NCBI GenBank assembly: GCA_033557465.1
Contig: CM066047.1
Coordinates: 6,572,001-6,636,000 of the forward strand
DNA: 64,000 bases
Direction: 5' to 3'
DNA from: Ichthyophis bannanicus
Taxonomy: Eukaryota; Chordata; Amphibia; Gymnophiona; Ichthyophiidae
Made by a program: the position numbers and the translations under genes. The notes beneath the pieces were generated by a model that searched no databases, was not told the DNA's origin, and saw only the letters and a program-made list of their open reading frames with translations. Shown here one piece after another: positions 11,401 through 24,516 of the stretch (within the stretch, counting starts at the first letter, position 1; each line of letters opens with the position of its first letter).

Positions 11401-12079
11401 GGCGGCGTCTTTTCATTGAGAGGAACCAATTGAGTTTATTTGAAGCAGATTTTATGCTTAAAATCATAGAGGGGGGGAACGGAAAGGTCCTTGATGTGCG
11501 GCGTCTTTTCATTGAGAGGAACACAGAGGAGTGAGATAAATGAGGAGCAGAAAGCTATCTAAGGAAGCATACAGTTTGAGCCGCATGATTACATGTTTAT
11601 CTGGCACAGTGTGAAAGTTGGATCCCCCGAAGAAACCGCTTGCGTGGTGAAACGCTCAAGCGCGCAGAATTAGCGTCGGGATTGAAGCTAAGTTTGTTCA
11701 TACTGAATTTATTTCAGCCTGTACAATAGAGTATGATAAATTTGCTCTGCAGCTTTTTAGCGTTTGTACGAACAGAAAAGTTATGCTGTATTTTCACTGA
11801 AGAGAATATCTTTATCTACTCGTTTGGAAGTAATATCAAAGAACCAATTGAGTTTATTTGAAGCGGATTTTATGCTTAAAATCATAGAGAAGGGGAACGG
11901 AAAGGTCCTTGATGCAAAATACGGGGTTGGTTAACCACAGCAAAGGTTTACCTCCTGGGTTCCACCCCTCCAAGTCTGAGACCTGTTCCCTGATTATGGT
12001 ATTTTTTTGAGTTTTATGGATTGGAGCAATTATTAAATAATTTTGGTTATTTGCTCTAGTAGACCCAGCGATTTTTGTG
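11401..12079 (+). mobile_element. Penelope-terminal-repeat-like block inside CR1, with internal direct repeats
   Basis: Order of repeats: A (11402-11425), B (11424-11496), A again (11498-11521), unique segment, B again (11842-11914), unique segment. A contains GCGTCTTTTCATTGAGAGG; B contains CAATTGAGTTTATTTGAAGC and GGGGAACGGAAAGGTCC. A hammerhead-like motif sits in the unique segment at 11622-11682. Such partial tandem terminal repeats with a hammerhead are what Penelope-like elements carry. No protein domain is encoded. It replaces about the end of the CR1 endonuclease and the start of its RT. Confidence 0.55.
11622..11682 (+). ncRNA. Hammerhead ribozyme-like motif (best fold in the window)
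   Basis: Stem I ATCCC (11622-26) pairs with GGGAT (11678-82). The core is CCGAAGA (11627-33; one change from CUGANGA, U4 to C). After one extra A, stem II ACC/GGT (11635-37 with 11646-48). Then GAAA (11649-52), stem III ACGCT/AGCGT (11652-56 with 11672-76), and C at the cleavage position (11677). All three helices form with no mismatch. Confidence 0.65.
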
Positions 12080-13282
12080 TATGACCTAATGGGAGACAGC
12101 CAACATGGCTTTAGACAAGGAAGATCTTGTCTTACTAATCTGTTATGTTTTTTTGAAGGAGTGAATAATCAGGTGGACAAAAGTGAGTCGGTTGATATTG
12201 TGTATCTGGACTTTCAGAAAGCCTTTGACAAGGTCCCTCATGAGAGACGTTTGGCAAAACTAGAGAGTCATGGGATAGGAGGCAGTGTACTATTGTGGAT
12301 CAGGAACTGGTTAAAAGATAGAAAGCAGAGGGTAGGGCTAAATGGCCAATTTTCCCAAAGGAGAAAGGTGAATAGTGGTGTACCCCAGGGATCTGTGCTG
12401 GGTCTGCTGCTTTTTGACATATTCATAAATGACCTGGAAAGTGGAATAACGAGTGAAGTTATCAAATTTGCAGATGACACAAAACTATTTAAAGTTGTTA
12501 AAACCCAAGAGGATTGTGAAAAATTGCAAGAGGATCTTGATAAATTGGAAGACTGGGCATCAAAATGGCAGATGAAATTTAATGTGGACAAGTGCAAGGT
12601 TATGCACCTAGGGAAGAACAACCCAAACTATGGTTACACGATGCAAGGTTCCACATTAGGAACTACCACCCAGGAAAAAGATTTAGGCGTCATTGTGGAT
12701 ACCATGTTAAAACCCTCGGCCCAGTGTGCAGCGGTGGCCAAGAGAGCAAATAGAATGCTAGGTATCATAAGGAAAGGAATGGAAAATAAAACAAAAGATA
12801 TTATAATGCCTCTATATCGTTCCATGGTGAGACCGCACCTTGAATATTATGTGCAATTCTGGTCGTCGTATCTTAAAAAGGATATAGCGTTATTAGAAAA
12901 GGTTCAGAGAAGAGCCACTAAAATGGTAAAGGGGATGGAAGGATTCTCCTATGAAGAAAGGCTAAAAAGGTTAGGGCTCTTTAACCTGGAAAAAAGACGG
13001 CTGAGGGGAGATATGATAGAAGTCGATAAATTAATGAACAGAGTGGAACGGGTAAACGTAGATCGATTGTTTACCTTATCAGAATATAGAAAGACTAGGG
13101 GGCATGCAATGAAGCTACAGGGTAAACTATTTAAGACTAATAAAAGAAAATATTTTTTCACTCAATGTGTAATCAAACTCTGGAATTTGTTACCGGAGGA
13201 TGTAGTAAAGGCTGTTAGTGTAGCTGGGTTTAAAAAAGGTTTGGACAAGTTCTTGGAGGAAAGGTCCATAAACCATTATTAA
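12077..13282 (+). pseudogene. CR1 ORF2 reverse transcriptase, long uninterrupted ORF (401 aa)
   Basis: Reverse transcriptase portion of CR1 ORF2 with no stop or frameshift from MGDSQHGFRQGRS to [12 protein letters not shown] motifs in order: VYLDFQKAFDKVPHERR (catalytic Asp), SGVPQGSVLG, KFADDTKLFK (the FADD active site), WQMKFNVDKCKVMHLG, then the C-terminal blocks [13 protein letters not shown] and LRGDMIEV. Intact over 400 codons it must be fairly young, but the preceding RT motifs and endonuclease end are absent, so it cannot make a complete enzyme. The apparent start Met lies at the junction with the foreign block and is not a natural ORF2 start. Confidence 0.88.
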
Positions 13283-13493
13283 GAAGGGACCCAGGATATC
13301 AATGCTTGAACCAATACAAGCATTGTGGAATCTGTGTCCCTTGGGGAAACTGCTAGGTACATATGACCTAGATTGGGCACTGTTGGAAACAGAATACTGG
13401 GCTTGATGGACCTTGGTCTGACCTAGTATGGCATATCTTATGTTCTTATAAGTTGGTGCCAGATTATGCAAAAAAAAAAAAAAAAAAAAAAAA

Positions 13494-14284
13494 CGCACTA
13501 AATTGCAGTGCGTCTAGCATGCACATGACTGCATAATTAATTGCACCTGATGTAAAAAGCTGCGTTAAACCTGCCCTATGAAACTCTGCACCAGGCTGTA
13601 GTGCATGAAGGATTTCTCCATTGGTCTGAATGTGACTATGTTACTTCATCCTCGTTCCACCTCGCTCACGGCTCTCTTTTCCAGGCCACTGATAAACAGC
13701 ACAGTGACAGCACGTTTCCCTTGGGCACTCCATTTAGCATGGCCTTTTGATTCCTACCTTTTATTTATTTATTTATTTATTTATTTTATTTAACAGTATT
13801 TCTAAACCGCCTTATCTTAATAATCAAGGTGGTATCACAGCAAGCAATCAGGTAAAGTGTGTGTGTTGTACAGTTACTGATGCACAAAAGGGTACTGCCT
13901 CCTCTCCCAGAACTTCTCCCCTGAGGAGTCTTTCATGGGGGTTTTGCCAAACTCCTTCTGAAAACACAGATACCCTGTTGTGACTGTTGCTAGTGCTAAG
14001 GAAAGGCAACTACTGTTCTAGCTTGTGAAGTGAAAAGGACATTAGACGATTTCTAGATTGATTGAATGATCTACTGAACATAGTATGGGACTAGTTACTA
14101 CAGTGTGGTAAAGCAGGAGCAATGGAGACTTCGCAGGAGCAGAGAAGAAGCTGTTGCCGCAAACACAAGGAGTCAGACAAACCAGTCCATTAAAATCTGA
14201 CCCCACGCAGGTCAGTGTTGCTTTTATTATGTATTTTACAGTCGAGCTTTTGTCCTTTTTACCAGATTAAGAAACCATGGGTCT
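13494..14284 (-). repeat. L2-type 3' tail (13752-13860) within unassigned sequence
   Basis: A (TTTA)n run followed by ACAGTATTTCTAAACCGCC and a short intersecting segment matches, in reverse, the 3' tails of the L2 copies at 44727 and 22256. The rest of the interval has no recognised content. Confidence 0.5.
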
Positions 14285-14720
14285 GATAGTGAAAGCGATT
14301 AATCACGGTGCCTGGAATATTCAGCAACACTAACACGGTTAATGCTGCGAATATCTGCAGGTGCTGAGACTGAACGACCGATGGTACTTGGCTAGCATTG
14401 GGACGATCCAGGGAGGGGTGTGGATGGCACCTGGCGATAATCAGTCACTGCCCAGTTATCGTAAGTGGTGAAAGTTAGGAACTTTAGAAAGGGTGCCCAC
14501 TGCCCGGTTAGCTCCTTCCACTTTCATGACTACTCCCAGCCATAGCATTTTTGTTAGGCCATCGGGGAATGCAGTCTAAAGTGGACTTCACCCCTCTTTA
14601 TTCCATTCACTTCCTGCTTCTCTGGCTGACCTAGCTATTCAGTGGCCCTAGCACTCAATATCCGGCTCTTCAGTTCAACAGCCAACAGCTGCTTTACAAG
14701 GGCCAGCCGCCCCCCTGCAT
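14285..14720. repeat. GATATTCA-type palindromic repeat, degenerate copy
   Basis: Contains ATATTCAGCAACACTAACAC, GGTTAATGC, CCCAGTTATCG and CCGGTTAGCTCC, phrases of the GGGCCCGATATTCA family. Ends unclear. Confidence 0.45.
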
Positions 14721-15180
14721 ATCAGACCTCAGATCTTTCTAGTTTTACTTAAAATGAATACGCATGCTCTTATTTCTTATACTATAAATTAGCTCCTTGC
14801 AACGCTATTTTAAGCATTTGAGGTACAAGAAGCTGGCCTTTTCCGTGCTGGTATAGAATTACACCAGGTATTTATTTGCGAGTCAATACAAAATGTTAAC
14901 ATAGTGCCTTGCAACCTCGGAGTTTTTAGCACAAGTTGTATATTAATGTAAGAAGCTCACTCTTTGATATTAATCAAACTGACATTTTTGGTATGCTCCT
15001 GCCAATCAACGCATGGGGGCAGTGCCTAAGCTCTGGGTTCGTAAAGCAAGTCACATATGTAGCGGTTTCAGTTTTCTGTTAAATTTAAGATTACTGATTC
15101 CAGCTGCGAAGTACGTGCAATCTAACAATATTCACAAAGGTCTTTATGGCTATTACTATTGGATTGTCTCAGCGTTAATT
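14721..15180. other. Unassigned upstream-intron sequence
   Basis: No gene or repeat recognised. The open frame 15013-15276 has no known motif. Confidence 0.3.
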
Positions 15181-16035
15181 AGTTTTCATTGCTTTACCTG
15201 TAATCCTAACTGCTCTAATCTTTGGCATTTACCCATCGGTTCTTTGTCGTTCTCAGTCAGGTCTGTTGACCAGTAATAATGGTGCTATTCAGTCTTTGTT
15301 AATATAGTTGCTCAGCCCCTTTTGAATTGTATGGGTACTTTTGTTTCAGAGAAGTATTTTAAAAGAATAAGGCATCACCACATCTGTTTTTTACATATAT
15401 CAGTTATACGTTTAAGAGCGCTCACAGTTTCACATTACTTTAGCACGGAATACTTTTGTTCATAATTTTTTACTTTTTTTTTTTATTAATTAATGTTGCT
15501 ATTAGTCACATTTCACAGATAATTTTATTTATTGTTGTGATATTTTAATGCCTTTTGATATTTCTGCTTGATGTCACCCATTAGTTATATACTTTTTACT
15601 TGCTATTGGATTGTTTTATTTTTCTACACTTTTCTGTTTATTATGTATTATTACCACAGATTTCGGCTGTATGAGTGTTTTCCATATGGATAGTGATTTT
15701 GTATGACTTGTGTGACAACTATTGTTCTAGCATCTGTACTGTAAATGTTCTTGCATTTGGAATTTAAATTCTGTATAATTTAATTTGTATAGTAAGTTTT
15801 ATGTGCTTCATTTAATTAGTTTTCTGCATATCTTACTATTATGCCATTTATTGCTATATTTATATGGACGGTATTTTATTTCTTGATGTGTTTATTTTGT
15901 GATTGTATATTGATTTTTTAATTTATGTTTTTCATCTATGTTTTTTAGTTCTGACCCCTGACACAGGCGGTTTGCTGAAAATGGCCATGTCGGGTCAGAT
16001 TTTAATAAACTGGTTTGTGGGCTCCTCATGTGTTT
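15181..16035 (+). mobile_element. Penelope-like element 3' end, degenerate
   Basis: AT-rich tail resembling 20950-22700 in base composition, ending with the hammerhead-like block at 15950-15999 and then TTTTAATAAACTGG. No coding remnant recognised. The left border is only approximate. It ends about 390 bp before WT1 exon 6. Confidence 0.45.
15950..15999 (+). ncRNA. Hammerhead ribozyme-like motif, long stem I, damaged core
   Basis: Stem I is 8 bp: TCTGACCC (15950-57) with GGGTCAGA (15992-99). Core CTGACAC has G8 and A9 altered. Stem II GGC/GCT (15966-68 with 15974-76), GAAA (15977-80), a self-complementary ATGGCCAT in stem III, and TC before GGG. The core damage makes activity unlikely; the paired arms make the ancestry clear. 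Confidence 0.55.
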
Positions 16036-16361
16036 GGCATCTTGGCGGCTTCTTCACCCCTGTTGCCAACAAATCTGTAGCTCCCATGTAGTAACTGTAG
16101 AGCTTCTGTGCATCCTGTTGCCAGCATCTTCCCATATACTTAACACAGAGGCATTAAGTGCAGCTACATCAGTTTAGGCAACATTTACCGCTCAGTGTCA
16201 TCTCCCTTTATTAATAGCTAACATGCAGTAACTACCTCCATCTTAACTGTAAGGCACAGTCTCCGCCCTTTCTGTGCTGTTTCCTGCATTAGCACTTAAT
16301 GTAGAAATGAGCACGTGAAGTGCAAAGGCGCTTAGCTTAGGAAATAGTCCCCTATCAGTAA

Positions 16362-17476
<1,115 letters not shown>

Positions 17477-17676
17477 ACAATTCTTACCTACACACAGTCA
17501 GAGAACGTGGTACAGAAAACCAAGGACTAGGAATTCTATCAAAAAACTTTTATTGATAATGCCAAGGAAGGTTTTTGATAGAATTCCTAGTCCTTGGTTT
17601 ACTGTACCACGTTCTCTGACTGTGTGTCACATTTTGACGTGGTTCTCTGCTTTTTGTTGGACCTGACTTATCCAGC

Positions 17677-20600
17677 ATGTTTTCACCTTGGAAGGATATA
17701 CTCAGTTTTGGAGAAGACGCTTTGGATAAGTTTTCATCACAAGAACCCTTGATTGATCATAGTACTGAAGATACTGATGGAGTCCCTGCCCAATGGGAAG
17801 AAGTGGTTTTACTTACAGAAACTGGTTAGAGAAGAGATGCATGCGTCGTATCTCTTAGAGTGTTGTAAAGCCAAGATTATTCCTAGGGATTTGAGGATGA
17901 ACAAAGCCCCTGGCTTATATTGTAATGAAGAAGGTTTTATTAAATGTTGGAATGCTATCTTAAATAAGTGTTCTCTCAATTTAATGATTTTATTGATCAC
18001 TACAGCGAACAAAAAATCAGAATTATTGAAAAGTGAAATAGATGGTAAGTTAGGTGCTCTTAAGGAGTGCTATAAGAATTTTGGGAAAATACACATAGAT
18101 TATGAACGTAATATTCAACTTTTTAAGAAAGAAGTAAACGATAAAAAGGTTGATAAGTTTAAGAGAGACAAAGATGATTATAGAGTAGGCTATGTCTATT
18201 ACTGGAGTAAGGTGGTTGATAATGATAGGTTATGGTTTAAAAAAAAACCTTCTCTTTCGATCGGAAAGATAGTGTTTTGCAAGACCCTAACCTTGATTTG
18301 TCTCCTGAACCTAAGAAAAAGAGGAGTAGGAGTGAGTTTGTTGAGGGGTTTGATCCCTCTGCTTCCCTGTTTTCTACAAAGAAATCTCATGCAGTACATG
18401 AACCAGGCAATCATTCTAATAAAGCCCCTTTTTTCGATATGGACAACTTTTGGAACGGGGGAGGTCGAGATCATTCACGCAATCGTCAATCACAATCAGA
18501 TCAGGACCGATATCATGCTCATTTCCGAGACAAGACATACAATCTTTTTCCTCCTCCTTGGGATCAAGAGAAAACACAAATGCCTCCTCCGCTTATCGAT
18601 CAGGACCGGTATTACAATCAGGACCGTACACATAATCAGTACCCTCACCACCCCCCTCCCCTCCCCTCCTCGAGGTCGAGGTCAGGGACGAGGCAGAGGG
18701 AATTGGAACAGGGATTGGTCCAACGAAAGAAGGACGTGACCAGGATTCAATCTAGCAATGTGATCAATATGTCTAATTACCAGCTTACACAAGAGGAAGA
18801 ATCTTTACTCAATAAAGGTTTATCCTTCGTACCTATGAGGAGACCTGATTTGAGATTAATTTAGATCTCTTCAAATTTTTTCATAAAATTCGTATTAAAC
18901 ATTTCTTTAGTACACAACAGACCAATCCTTCTGATATCTCTTTGATTAGTAAGAAGTCCACCTGGATGCCACCTTCACAAACCGATCCACTTATAGTTGC
19001 TTTCGAGAAAGTAGTTTTACGAGAAGTGAGTCAGATTTGCATTGAATCTGCCCCCACAGATAGTAACCTTTCAAAAGGAGAAAGAGATGCAATTATCTCT
19101 TTACAGAAGAATGACAAAGTGATCATCAAACCTGCAGATAAGGGTGGGGCCGTAGTTGTCATGGATAAAATATTATATATAGCTGAGATAGACAACTTAA
19201 GGACCAAACTTTTTATCATCGCCTTATAGGCGATCCTACGGAATGGTTAAAAAGTAAGATCGATAATTTAGTACAAACAGCATTTGATATTGGATATATC
19301 ACCAAGAAGGAGAGAGATTTTCTCATTGTTTCGTCACCAGTTACACCAACAATTTACATTCTCCCAAAGATTCACAAATCATTGACATCCCTCCCTGGTA
19401 GGCCGATTGTTTCTGCAATCAGTTCTTTGTTGGAACCTCTCTCTGTTTTTAGATGTATTGTTGCATCCATTTGTGCTTTCTATGTGGTCCTATGTGAGAG
19501 ACTCATCCCATGTTATAGAGATCTTATCGCAATTTCATGACATTGATTCAAGTATTATTCTGGTGACTTTGGACGTCGAATCCCTATACACCAATGTCCC
19601 TCAAGCAGAGTCCTTGACTATTTTGGAACAACATTTTTTAAAAAGATCAGCACAGATGAATTCCCACACATTTTTTACTTGCATTGGCTAAGATAGCCCT
19701 ATGTGAGAATTTTTTTTGTTTTAGAGATTTGTTTTACCAACAAGTCAAAGGAGTTGCCATGGGCTCATCAGTGGCCCCTGACGTCACCAATTTGTAAGTT
19801 TTTGATTTTGAAGAAAAATTTTTGAAAAACCATCCATACAAAAAGAATGTCAAATTGTGGATAAGATATATCGATGATGTCTTAATTTTGTGGAAAGGTA
19901 CGGAAGAGGTCCTTTCTTGTTTCAACACATGGATCAATGAACTAGATAGTAACTTAAGGTTCCAACTTACATACAACTATCATTGTATCTCATATTTGGA
20001 TTTATTCATTAAGAAAGAGGAAAATCGACTAGTAACATCCTTGTTTAGGAAGCCGACAGACCGTAATCATTTATTACATTTTGGTAGCTTCCATAATCCG
20101 GCTCTAAAAAGGAATCTTCCCATAGGTCAATTCCTTAAGGCTAGGAGGGTCTGTACAAAAGATCAGGATTTTGATCTTCAAGCAAAAGAAATGGAGGCCA
20201 GGTTCCTAGCAAGAGATTATCCTAAGTATATTTCAAAGGCATACAGTAGGGCTCAGACATCTGATCGTGAGTCTCTTCTTGTACCCAAACAAAAGGAAGC
20301 TGATGTGGGATTGGTTGGTCCTCTTTTGTATACAACTATTACTCGGGATATTGTCAAGATATTGAAGGAGTGGCATCTTATTCAATCCCTTGATGCGTTT
20401 CAAGCCACTCCTCCCACTATAGCACATAAACGGAATGTCAATTTGAAGAATTTATTGGTTCCCTCAGCTTTGACAGAACGCCCGTTTCTATCCAAATACA
20501 AGGGGCAATTCCAGTGTGGTCGTTGCTCAGTGTGCATCCATGTTTTACCAGTTCGAGATTTTTTTCTTCACCCTGTCACGAACAAGAAATTTGTTCTTAA

Positions 20601-20946
20601 TGATTTCTCCAATTGCGAGACCTCTCACGTCATATACGTTATTCAGTGTCCGTGCAAGAAGCTTTACGTGGGGAAGACCATACGGAGTATTTGAGTCAGA
20701 ATCATAGAGCATAGAAGTGCGATTAAAAGGGGTGGTATTGACAAACCTCTTGTTGAACATTGGATTGAACAGGCACACAAGATATCGGATTTAAAATTTT
20801 TTGTTATTAAAAAGGTAAAATTAAATTGGAGGGGTGGTGACATCAACAGAACCATAATGCAGCTAGAACAGAGGTACATTTTTATGTTAGATTCTATGGC
20901 TCCTAGAGGGCTAAATTTGGACCAAGATTTTTTGGTTTTTCTTTGA
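17677..20946 (+). pseudogene. Penelope-like polyprotein: reverse transcriptase plus GIY-YIG endonuclease
   Basis: The enzyme would copy element RNA and nick target DNA. The frame opens at 17677 (MFSPWKDILSFGED) and stops at 17827. After several breaks it shows a pre-RT block (YQLTQEEESLLNKGLSFVP, about 18780), then VIIKPADKGGAVVVMD (19120), PTIYILPKIHKS and RPIVSAI (19350), LVTLDVESLYTNVP (19560; catalytic Asp), KGVAMGSSVAPDVTNL (19745), and YIDDVLILWK (19867; active-site Asp pair) followed by YLDLFIKKE. The C-terminus has a GIY-YIG nuclease, VIYVIQCPCKKLYVGKTIR (20629), stopped by TGA at 20692, with EHRSAIKRGG and a Glu-containing MQLEQRYIFML continuing in the same frame to 20946. At least five frameshifts or stops: a dead copy with every domain still readable. 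Confidence 0.88.
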
Positions 20947-22255
20947 CGAGTATATTTTGTTACCTATGTATTTATTTATTTATGTATTTATAATCTAATA
21001 CATATGGTTTCTATATTTGTCATCATGGTTTTACATTGCCATTGTATATACAATTTTACTTATTTATTTAAATGTTATTTAAGGTTTATCTATTAATTCA
21101 AGTGTTAGTCTTTGGTTTTTATTGGCTCTGGTTGTTTGCCCTATGATGTTTTTATGACGTGCCTAGTGCGATATAGTTGCCGTTTTTCTATTGCTCTGTT
21201 CTGCTCATTTCTTCCCCCTCCCCCTTTTTTTTAGTCCCATTTGAGTTATCTATGCAATGACATGAGATATGTTATTCACTCACTTGTGATTATTCCCCTC
21301 GTTTTAGCGAAAGGAGCATGTTTGGAATGGTTCAGTTCAGGTTGCTATGTTTATGACGTCATTGCCCGACTGCTCTTAACCCACTGCACATGCGCTGGTG
21401 TTTTTTATGATTCTTAAACAGCTGGTTGGATTTCTCTATGGAAGCACGATGGTTTTGTAGCTTATGGCAGCGTTCTTCTCCAGTTACAGCACTTTCCAGT
21501 GATGACTTTTTTGATGTTCTCATTACAGTGAGTTGGTATGTTTTATACTCTATTCAAGCGGGTTTTGTAAGTGTTTTCTTGTTGAGCTGAGTCGGTTCTA
21601 ATTTATGTAACAATGGTTTCCTCTGCTTTCTCCTAGTATATTGGATGATAGTTTGACTACCGTTGTAAGTAATACATCTTTTCTTATAGCTTGGTCTCCC
21701 CTTTTTTCAATGTTTGTTTTTTTGACAGCATTGATAATGTTTGGTGTTACGGATGCCTTTATGATGTTGATAGTAGTTCCATAGGGTGGTGGGCTTATTT
21801 TAAATAATTTCCATAAGAGATTGATGGCGTCCGTTTCTTCCCCCTTTTTTTGATTTGGGGTTATAGTTTTTAAAGTATTTTTAATTAAAGACTCTCTGTT
21901 ACCCATCAAGTGTTTTTCAGCGTGCCTGGTCATATATATTTACAAGAATTGGGCTTTTGGCACGCGGAGGATCGACTTCCCTCAGACTCACTCCTTTCTT
22001 TCCTCTCTCCTCATTTTCTTTATTTATAGATTTTAGCTAAAGGAGTTCATGTTACCGGTATGTGTGTTTTTGATTATTTTCATTGCCACAATTCCTGTCT
22101 CTTTCATGCTCTTGTCCAGTTTTTATATCATCTTTTTATTCATTTATAATGTTCATATGTGTGTATATTCTTAGGTTTTCTGTTAATTTTTATGGTTTTT
22201 TATACATATGCTTAATTGATTTGTACTATGTATTTTATTTAGTTTATTGGTTTTA

Positions 22256-22520
22256 TATTTATTTATTTATTTATTTATTTATTTATTGTTCTTTTATACC
22301 GCACTCTTTTTCATCAGCGCGGTTTACATTAAACAGAAATACTCATTACAATCAACAAATTGTGATAAGTTTACATATAACAGGAGTAGTCAACTGGGAA
22401 TTTAACTTTGGGAAACTTTGTACATATTTGTAAATAACATATATACAGGGGATAGGATTTCTTAGTTACATCTTACATCTTAGTTACATATTCTTATCTC
22501 CCCTTGTTTTTTAACATAGT
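22256..22520 (-). repeat. L2-type 3' tail inserted in the Penelope 3' region
   Basis: The (TTTA)n run at 22256-22287 is followed by CTTTTATACCGCACTC and GCGCGGTTTACATTAAACAG, the reverse of the L2 3' end (compare 44727-44800 and 37776). Confidence 0.65.
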
Positions 22521-22714
22521 GATCAAGTATAGCGTTCCAACATTCTGTCCTACTTTTTTCTATATTGTTTTTTATATGTTTTTAATATTTACCTGTATAT
22601 AATTTTTATTTTTTATACTTGATTTACGTTTGATCATATTTTTGTGAGTACAAATGTATAATGTTTTGTTATCACTTTTATTTATTTTATCTTTCCTGTT
22701 TTTAGTTTGCCTTT

Positions 22715-22755
22715 ACCCCTGATGAACTATAAACGAAACACGGCCTGTGTCGGGT
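22715..22755 (+). ncRNA. Hammerhead ribozyme-like motif with exact CUGAUGA core
   Basis: Stem I ACCC (22715-18) with GGGT (22752-55), extended by GCC (22710-12) with GGC after a loop. The core CTGATGA (22719-25) is the exact consensus. GAAA is at 22735-38. Stem III ACAC/GTGT (22738-41 with 22747-50) has a GGCCT loop, and C (22751) is at the cleavage position. Stem II (ACTATAAAC) does not pair, the main weakness. It lies in the 3' terminal repeat of the Penelope element. Confidence 0.65.
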
Positions 22756-22900
22756 TGGCATAACGTGTTGGCATTATCAATAAACGTTTTTTGATAGAAT
22801 TCCTAGTCCTTGGTTTTCTGTACCACGTTCTCTGACTGTGTGTCCCATTTTGACGTGGTTTTTTGCTTTTTGTTGGACCTGACAATTCTTACCTATACAC

Positions 22901-23756
22901 TCGCGGTTTCCTTTGCCGATTATATGCCGCTTCTGCCCCCCTCCAATGCAGACTTCCAGTTTGAATACAGGATTACAGGAAACAAGCCCCGAAATCACAA
23001 AATCTTCCCTACTACTTAGACCAAGTATCTTTAGTGCCTGTGCCACTAGACCTCTTTACAAAATCCAAATAGCCCAGAATTCCTTACCATCAGACCCTAT
23101 GCCAAAAACTCTCCTTTCTGTGCGTCTGGGACACTGGGTTTTGGTTCCTTACACGACAGACTGGGCACCGTGTTGGTCCCACTCACCCCCTGAGGGATAC
23201 AAGAAACTCACCGCAGCAGCTGGTCTCCTTCAGTCACTTCTTTCTTCATGCCCCATGACTCTTCCTGTAACCCTCCCTCACCGGGAGCCTCTCTAGCTTA
23301 TTCTGCTGGTTAGGTCTTTCCAGCCCAAGGCAATCAGCTCTCCTTCCCTACAGCCTCCGAGCCCTCCTGAACACCCTCAGCACACTCTTCTGTCCTGGCT
23401 TCATGACACTACATAGTTCCCTCAGAAAATACAGGATGGAAACTCACGTTCACAGCAATAGACATCTCAGGCTCATCCTTCATGACATCCCAGGTCAAAA
23501 TAGAAGCAGGGACTCCAGAATTTCTCATGCCAAATATTTCAAATATAGAGGGAATATTCAGGGTCTTGGTACATATCAACAACAAAGTGCTATACTGCTT
23601 CAAAATCATACTAAGTCATCTGCCGTATGTAAAACACAATTATCTGCTCAATGATTGTACAGAGAGCAGACTGGTAGGCACTGGAAGTGTGTTCATGTGT
23701 CCATGGAGAGTTGTAAGACTCCATTTGTATGGCAAGAGTCGTTCCAGTTACTGGCT
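22901..23756. other. Intron 6, unassigned sequence
   Basis: No gene or repeat recognised. Short ORFs (22913-23296, 23403-23763) carry no known motif. Confidence 0.35.
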
Positions 23757-23764
23757 TTGGTAGG

Positions 23765-24133
23765 CACTGTTCACTCTAAGCTGTGCGCGTGTGCGCACAC
23801 ACATACCTCGCCGAGCAAGCGCACATACTTTACAACAGCGCACAAAAATTACAGCTCTGATTCTGATAGAAAACAACACAGACTTCTTAAAATTTAAAAG
23901 TTATGATTGTAATTACTAGAAATTTCCCACTTCATTTAGTAATCATCTATTTTCATTTAATTTGATTAAAATCAGTGTGGTGTACATACTGTATTCTGAC
24001 GTGTAGTCAAATTTTAAAGTATATAACTCTGAGTGTCGTTATGTGGCGCACAAAAATTTAACCTTCTTTCAAAAGCTGCACACAGCTGATATTTTATGCG
24101 CACACAGCCAACAGAAAATTAGAGGGAACATTG
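23765..24133. mobile_element. hAT-like non-autonomous element, copy 1
   Basis: The flanks carry a perfect 8-bp duplication TTGGTAGG (23757-64 and 24134-41), the hallmark of hAT insertion. The ends are inverted: CACTGTTCACTCTAA and TTAGAGGGAACATTG. The 369-bp body is almost the same as at 56412-56784, including the CG-rich start (GTGCGCGTGTGCGCAC) and GTCGTTATGTGGCGCAC. No coding capacity. Confidence 0.92.
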
Positions 24134-24141
24134 TTGGTAGG

Positions 24142-24516
24142 TAGCACATCAGAATCCCTGGCGAGTCAAATTCCTCTTACAGAAAGTCTGTTAATATAAA
24201 TGACTCACTGGGAGTCTAGCATTTCCTGAGAGAAATGTTTTACTGGTCCTGGGGCGGCTAGCCTTCTTTAAATTCCATGCTACAAATCTATTAATGCCAG
24301 TCCTGAATACTGTGCTTATATTATTCTGTTTTAATTTTTAAATACTTTCTTGAACAGATTATTATCATTGCTGCCATAAAGGAGTGTATTAAAATCTGGG
24401 AGTGAATATTCAGCAGCACTATATGCTACCCGGATAAATGACATGGACCAGGGCTCTCCGTCAGTTTTCAGCTGAACATTCCAGCTTGTGCTATGAAAAA
24501 TGAACCTTGACAGCCA
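24142..24516. other. Intron 6, unassigned sequence
   Basis: No recognised feature. Confidence 0.35.

Larger units (their letters stand above)
9845..13455 (+). mobile_element. CR1-type LINE, nearly full length, middle replaced
   Basis: In order: ORF1 (9862-10696), endonuclease part of ORF2 (about 10890-11400), an unrelated block (11401-12079) standing where the end of the endonuclease and the start of the RT should be, the rest of the RT (12080-13282), and the CR1 3' UTR ending GGCATATCTTATGTTCTTAT near 13448. A 24-bp A run follows after about 20 bp (13470-13493). Direct repeats flanking the whole element were not identified. Confidence 0.85.
17496..22881 (+). mobile_element. Penelope-like retroelement, nearly complete, with target duplication
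   Basis: A 19-nt direct repeat (17477-17495 and 22882-22900, one mismatch) flanks the element. The left end starts with an inverted copy of the element's tail (about 17496-17560), followed by a direct copy (about 17571-17670, with CTAGTCCTTGGTTTACTGT). The right end repeats this tail directly (22787-22880). Between them are the broken RT and GIY-YIG ORF (17677-20946), a long AT-rich 3' region with an L2 tail inserted, and a hammerhead-like motif at 22715-22755. Inverted and partial terminal repeats of this type are typical of Penelope-like elements (family knowledge). Confidence 0.88.
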
